In this document: positions 61,006 to 64,000 of the stretch, in pieces
Position numbering within the stretch: position 1 is the first letter of the stretch
Layout of the letters: every line of letters starts with the position of its first letter
Assembly (NCBI GenBank): GCA_016706275.1
Contig: JADJJY010000004.1
Location: 139,387-203,386 of the forward strand
Length of the DNA stretch: 64,000 nucleotides
Reading direction: 5' to 3'
DNA from: Chloracidobacterium sp.
Lineage (GTDB): Bacteria > Acidobacteriota > Blastocatellia > Pyrinomonadales > Pyrinomonadaceae
Notes under the pieces: generated by a model
What the model saw: the letters and a program-made list of their open reading frames with translations, nothing else
Told to the model about the DNA's origin: nothing
The model's database searches: none
Position numbers and translations under genes: made by a program

Positions 61006-61256
61006 TCATTTTCCTCACGATCTTATTTGGTCAAACGATAACAACAATACTATAAACCATCTTTTCGATGCACAAACTTTTCACGCGGGTTTCCCATCGT
61101 TTCTTGCCTATTGTCTCTGTCTGATATAAATTTGAAAGTTACCAACAACTTAACAAAGTTTCGAGTTAAACTTCCAAGTTCCAAGTTGGCGATCAGAATA
61201 ACTCGAAACCTGGAACTCGGAATTCGAAGATTTAAAAGAAGGAGAGCTTGCCGAAC
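61006..61256. other. Spacer with a text-like repeat between TPR and EF-G genes
   Basis: 251 bases between divergent genes. It holds the promoters of both (not clearly recognisable) and a repeat at 61167-61229: aaacttccaagttccaagtt on the left against aactcgaaacctggaactc with ggaattcgaag on the right, an imperfect inverted copy of TTCCAAG units. AAGGAGAG (61241 onward) is the EF-G ribosome binding site. Confidence 0.5.
61167..61229. repeat. CTTCCAAGTTCCAAG text-like inverted repeat
   Basis: Arms aacttccaagttccaagttg and cgaaacctggaactcggaat. 7-base units (TTCCAAG, and GGAACTC-like on the other strand) give an imperfect hairpin. Same style as the repeats at 16532 and 18891. Confidence 0.55.
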
Positions 61257-63346
61257 ATGAAAGCATTCGCAACTGAGAATATCAGAAATCTAGCCGTCAT
61301 TGGACACGGCGACGCAGGTAAAACCCAGCTCGTCAGTTCCCTTATCCACGTCGCCGGTAGCCAGCAACGCTGGGGAAAGGTCGACGAAGGCACGACCATC
61401 ACCGATTACGACGAAGACTCGATCGAAAGAAAGGTCTCGCTCAACAACAATTTTGCCCACGCCGAATATCAGGACACCAAGATAAATTTTATCGACACGC
61501 CGGGCTACGCCGCGTTTGTCCCGCATGCACGGCCTGCTTCGCGTTGCCGATTGTGCGTTAGTGGTCGTTGACGGCGTGCACGGCATCGAGGTGCAGACCG
61601 AAAAGACCTGGCAATACGCAACGAATTTTGCTGCCGCGTTTTATGGTCATCAACAAGATCGACAAAGAGCACGCGGATTTTGGCCACGCGCTTGAAACAG
61701 CGGCTGATTCGTTTGCCCGCTCGATCGTGCCGTTCACGCTGCCCATCGGCCGCGAAGGCAGTTTTCGCGGCGTGATCGATGTCGTCCATCAAAAAGCATA
61801 CGAATTTGACGCCGACGGAAAAGCCAAAGCGATCGGGATACCGAGCGAAGAAAAGGTTTGCTCGATTCGACACGCGAACGCTTGATCGAGATCGTCGCCG
61901 AATCTGACGACGCTCTGATGGAGAAATATTTGCGGACGGCACTTTGCCCGAAGAAGATATTATCCCAAACCTCGCCTGGTGCTATCGCGGCCAGCAAACT
62001 CTGCCCGGTTTATGCTGCCTCGGCGACGACACTCGTCGGGTTGCAGATCTGCTTGATCACCTCGTCGAATTTGCTCCAAACCCGGCGACGCATGAGATGG
62101 AACATGGTTTCACCGACAACGAAATGACCGGCGACCGTATCAATCGCAAATATAATAATGACGAGCCGTTTTCGGCATACGTTTTCCGCACAATCGCCGA
62201 CCCGTTTGCCGGCCGAATCAACGTGATGAAGGTCATTTCCGGCAAGATCGGACACGACGCTAGCGTAAGAAATACGACCCGCGACACAGACGAACGTCTC
62301 GGTGCATTGCATGTCATCTCCGGCAAAACGCTTGATAAGGTCGACTCCGCCGCGACCGGCGACATTATTGCCGTCGCCGCTTTCAAAGACACACAGACCG
62401 GCGACACCTTGTCTGACAAGGCAAAGCCCATCGTTTTCCGCCGGTAATACCCTGAGGCCGCGATCGCGTTTGCCATCGAGCCTAAGTCGCGTGCGGACGA
62501 AGACAAGATCTCCGGTGCTCTGCATAAGATACTAGAAGAAGATCCGTCACTTCATTTTGACCGCGACCCACAGACCAACGAATTCATACTTTCAGGCAGC
62601 GGCCAGCTTCACATTGAGACGGTCGTCAAAAAACCCGGAACAGCGTTATCACGTCGAGGTTGCGCTCCATCCACCGAAGGTTCCTTACAAAGAGACGATC
62701 ACAACGCAGGCGGAGGTTCAGGGCCGCCATAAGAAACAGTCCGGCGGACGCGGGCAATTTGGCGATTGTAAGGTGATATTTGAGCCGCCGAACGCGGTGC
62801 CGGATTTGAGTGGGTCGATAAGATCTTGGCGGCTCGGTGCCGCAAAATTTCCGCCCCGCCATCGAAAAAGGCATTATCGAAGCCGCCAGCGGTGCCGTCG
62901 CGGGCTATCCGCTCGTCGATTTTAAGGTGACGCTAATTGACGGCAGCTTTCATGCTGTAGATTCTGATGAGCATTCATTCCGTGCGGCCGACGCAAAGCG
63001 TTTCGTGCCGCGATGGAGAAAGTTAAGCCGACCCTGCTCGAACCGATCATGGATGTCGAGGTGTTTACGCCCCAAGAGGTTTCTGGCGACATCATGGGCG
63101 ACCTAAACAGTCGTCGCGGACGCGTCGGCGGCATGGAGGTTCGCGGCAAGCAACAGGTCATCAAGGCCAAAGTCCCGCTCGCCGAAATGCTCGGATTACC
63201 AGTCAAAACTAAACAGCGTCACCCAGGCCCGCGGCTCGTATCACATGCAGTTTTCGCATTACGACCCGCCGCCCGGCAACCTGCTTGCCATGTAGTTGAC
63301 GAAGCTGTCGCCGCCGGGCGTGAGAGCACACGACGACGAAGACTAG
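61257..63346 (+). CDS. fusA: Elongation factor G, broken by several frameshifts
   Basis: ATG 61257 has GGAGAG 10 bases upstream. G1 motif GHGDAGKTQLVSSLIHVAG, then INFIDTPGYAAFVP (G3) before a shift near 61530; next VVVDGVHGIEVQTEKTWQYA and MVINKIDKEHADFGHALET (G4). More shifts occur near 61630, 61860, 61940, 62450, 62630, 62830, 63000, 63210 and 63290. Domains II-V follow (EPFSAYVFRTIADPFAGRIN; YHVEVALHPPKVPYKETITT with QAEVQGRHKKQSGGRGQFGD; LEPIMDVEVFTPQEVSGDIM). The end VVDEAVAAGRE plus HDDED and TAG gives a stop at 63346. About 690 residues when joined, the EF-G2-like form. It drives ribosome translocation; being broken is most likely due to read errors. Confidence 0.85.
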
Positions 63347-63372
63347 TAGTCTTATTTTTCATGATCACAAAC

Positions 63373-63417
63373 AACGCCAGCGAGGATCGGCCCCGGTGGC
63401 GTTTTTTGTTTTTTTGA
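63373..63417 (+). terminator. Intrinsic terminator after fusA
   Basis: AACGCCA (63373-63379) and TGGCGTT (63397-63403) with a GC-rich loop, followed by TTTTT, G and a run of seven T. Confidence 0.75.
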
Positions 63418-63431
63418 TAGAGTGTTTTGCG

Positions 63432-64000
63432 TTGAAAAATATTCTGATACCGTCGCTGATCTTGACGGTGTGCGTCACTTCTCGATCTGGATGCCAGTAC
63501 TTAAAGTCCGCTGCACCGGTGCCGTCAGAACAGGCGGACGCAAAGCCTGCAACAACCGTAAAGACGGGCAAATTGACGCTAAACACTGAGGCGTTGGGGA
63601 CTCTCGAAGACCCAAAGCCCTTGACCGCTAAACTCGCAAAGATCTTTCTACAAAGCGAAGCCGAGGGTATCCTCCGAAAAGGGAACAAACGTGGTCGTAA
63701 GGACGCTCCTATGTGGTCGCCGACCCGAAAATATCGATTGGCAAACTCGCCGCTGATGCAAAATGGCGGTGAGTTCTGGTTACCCAGAGGTAAATCCATC
63801 ACCGATTCCGGTAAACTAGTCCGGCCAAATCCACTCACTCGTCCTCAAAACCGAAAATGCAACCGACTGGATGCCTTCTTTCGGGTCCGCTGACGAGGAC
63901 CTTGCCAAACTTGCGTGTCTGGTAAAATTTACAACGGTGGAAACAAAAACGATCCTTGAGGCGAGGGTTTTCGGAAATCTACCAGAGATCGCATCGGACG
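63432..64000 (+). CDS. ExbD/TolR-like lipoprotein, frameshifted and partial
   Basis: From a TTG at 63432: signal-like LKNILIPSLILTVCVTSRSG with a Cys, a linker (SEQADAKPATT), then KTGKLTLNTEALGTLEDPKP and TAKLAKIFLQSEAEGI. After about 63675 the frame shifts, giving GTNVVV, then VVADPKISIGKLAADAK, then AVSSGYPEVNPSPIPV, and later IHSLVLKTENATDWMPSFGS to the window edge. The DPKISIGKLAADAK part resembles the periplasmic domain of ExbD-type energy-transducing proteins, but the membrane helix is only a lipoprotein signal. Call is tentative. At least three frameshifts are needed to read it, as in fusA. Confidence 0.4.

Noticed and set aside
63541..63560. ACGCAAAGCCTGC core of a cyclic-di-GMP riboswitch
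   Set aside because: It falls inside a coding sequence (DAKPATT linker) and lacks the upstream GGCAA and tetraloop pieces.

Overview
The window looks like a stretch of bacterial chromosome from an Acidobacteriota genome, most likely Blastocatellia (Pyrinomonadaceae-like). This is inferred from the overall gene style: a secretin fused to a cohesin-like domain, acidic tails on several ribosomal proteins, cyanophycin genes, and very many text-like palindromic repeats. It is dense housekeeping DNA with no phage or transposase genes. Several single-base frameshifts at homopolymers, and a heavily frameshifted last 5 kb (59.2-64 kb), suggest an assembly from error-prone reads or a low-coverage contig end.

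Layout. 0-6.2 kb (minus strand): a type II secretion/type IV pilus-like operon (secretin, two pseudopilins, PilM-like protein), followed by an ECF sigma factor, its zinc-finger anti-sigma and a polymer-forming (bactofilin-like) protein cut by the window edge. 6.4-9.95 kb: cinA, a family 4 uracil-DNA glycosylase and coaBC. 10.7-15.3 kb: a carotenoid cluster: CruF-like hydratase fused to IPP isomerase, UbiA prenyltransferase (lycopene elongase-like), phytoene desaturase, phytoene synthase. This set points to C50 carotenoids. 15.5-20.4 kb (plus): an ADP-ribose pyrophosphatase-type Nudix gene, then rplM-rpsI-rpsB-tsf-pyrH-frr, ending at a strong terminator. 20.4-28.75 kb: aminotransferase, a large secreted protein, lipoprotein, UvrD/PcrA helicase (one frameshift), isochorismatase-like hydrolase, YbgC-like thioesterase, tRNA-Gln(CUG). 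28.9-32.5 kb: smpB, pepA, a lipoprotein, sucC. 32.6-41.0 kb (minus): acyltransferase-like membrane protein, DinB/YfiT-like protein, dnaB, rplI, rpsR, rpsF, pth, rplY/ctc, prs, tRNA-Gln(UUG), ispE. 41.1-44.3 kb: a secreted CAP-domain gene under a probable cyclic-di-GMP-I riboswitch, and a copper-type P1B ATPase. 44.4-52.8 kb: a cyanophycin locus (isoaspartyl dipeptidase, cyanophycin synthetase, cyanophycinase) enclosing a tandem array of related secreted beta-sandwich proteins. 52.9-64 kb: carB, two TPR proteins flanking murB, then a frameshifted EF-G gene and a frameshifted ExbD-like gene running off the edge.

The most unusual feature is the repeats. Short palindromic or tandem-heptamer inverted repeats of several unrelated sequence families sit at many intergenic junctions, including inside the conserved ribosomal operon. 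At least two of these types are also translated inside proteins: a GC-rich element with core GCAGAACCGC or its variants lies in frame in a helicase, an acyltransferase and a copper ATPase, and text-like repeats form linkers in the uracil-DNA glycosylase, CoaBC, UvrD and a pseudopilin leader.
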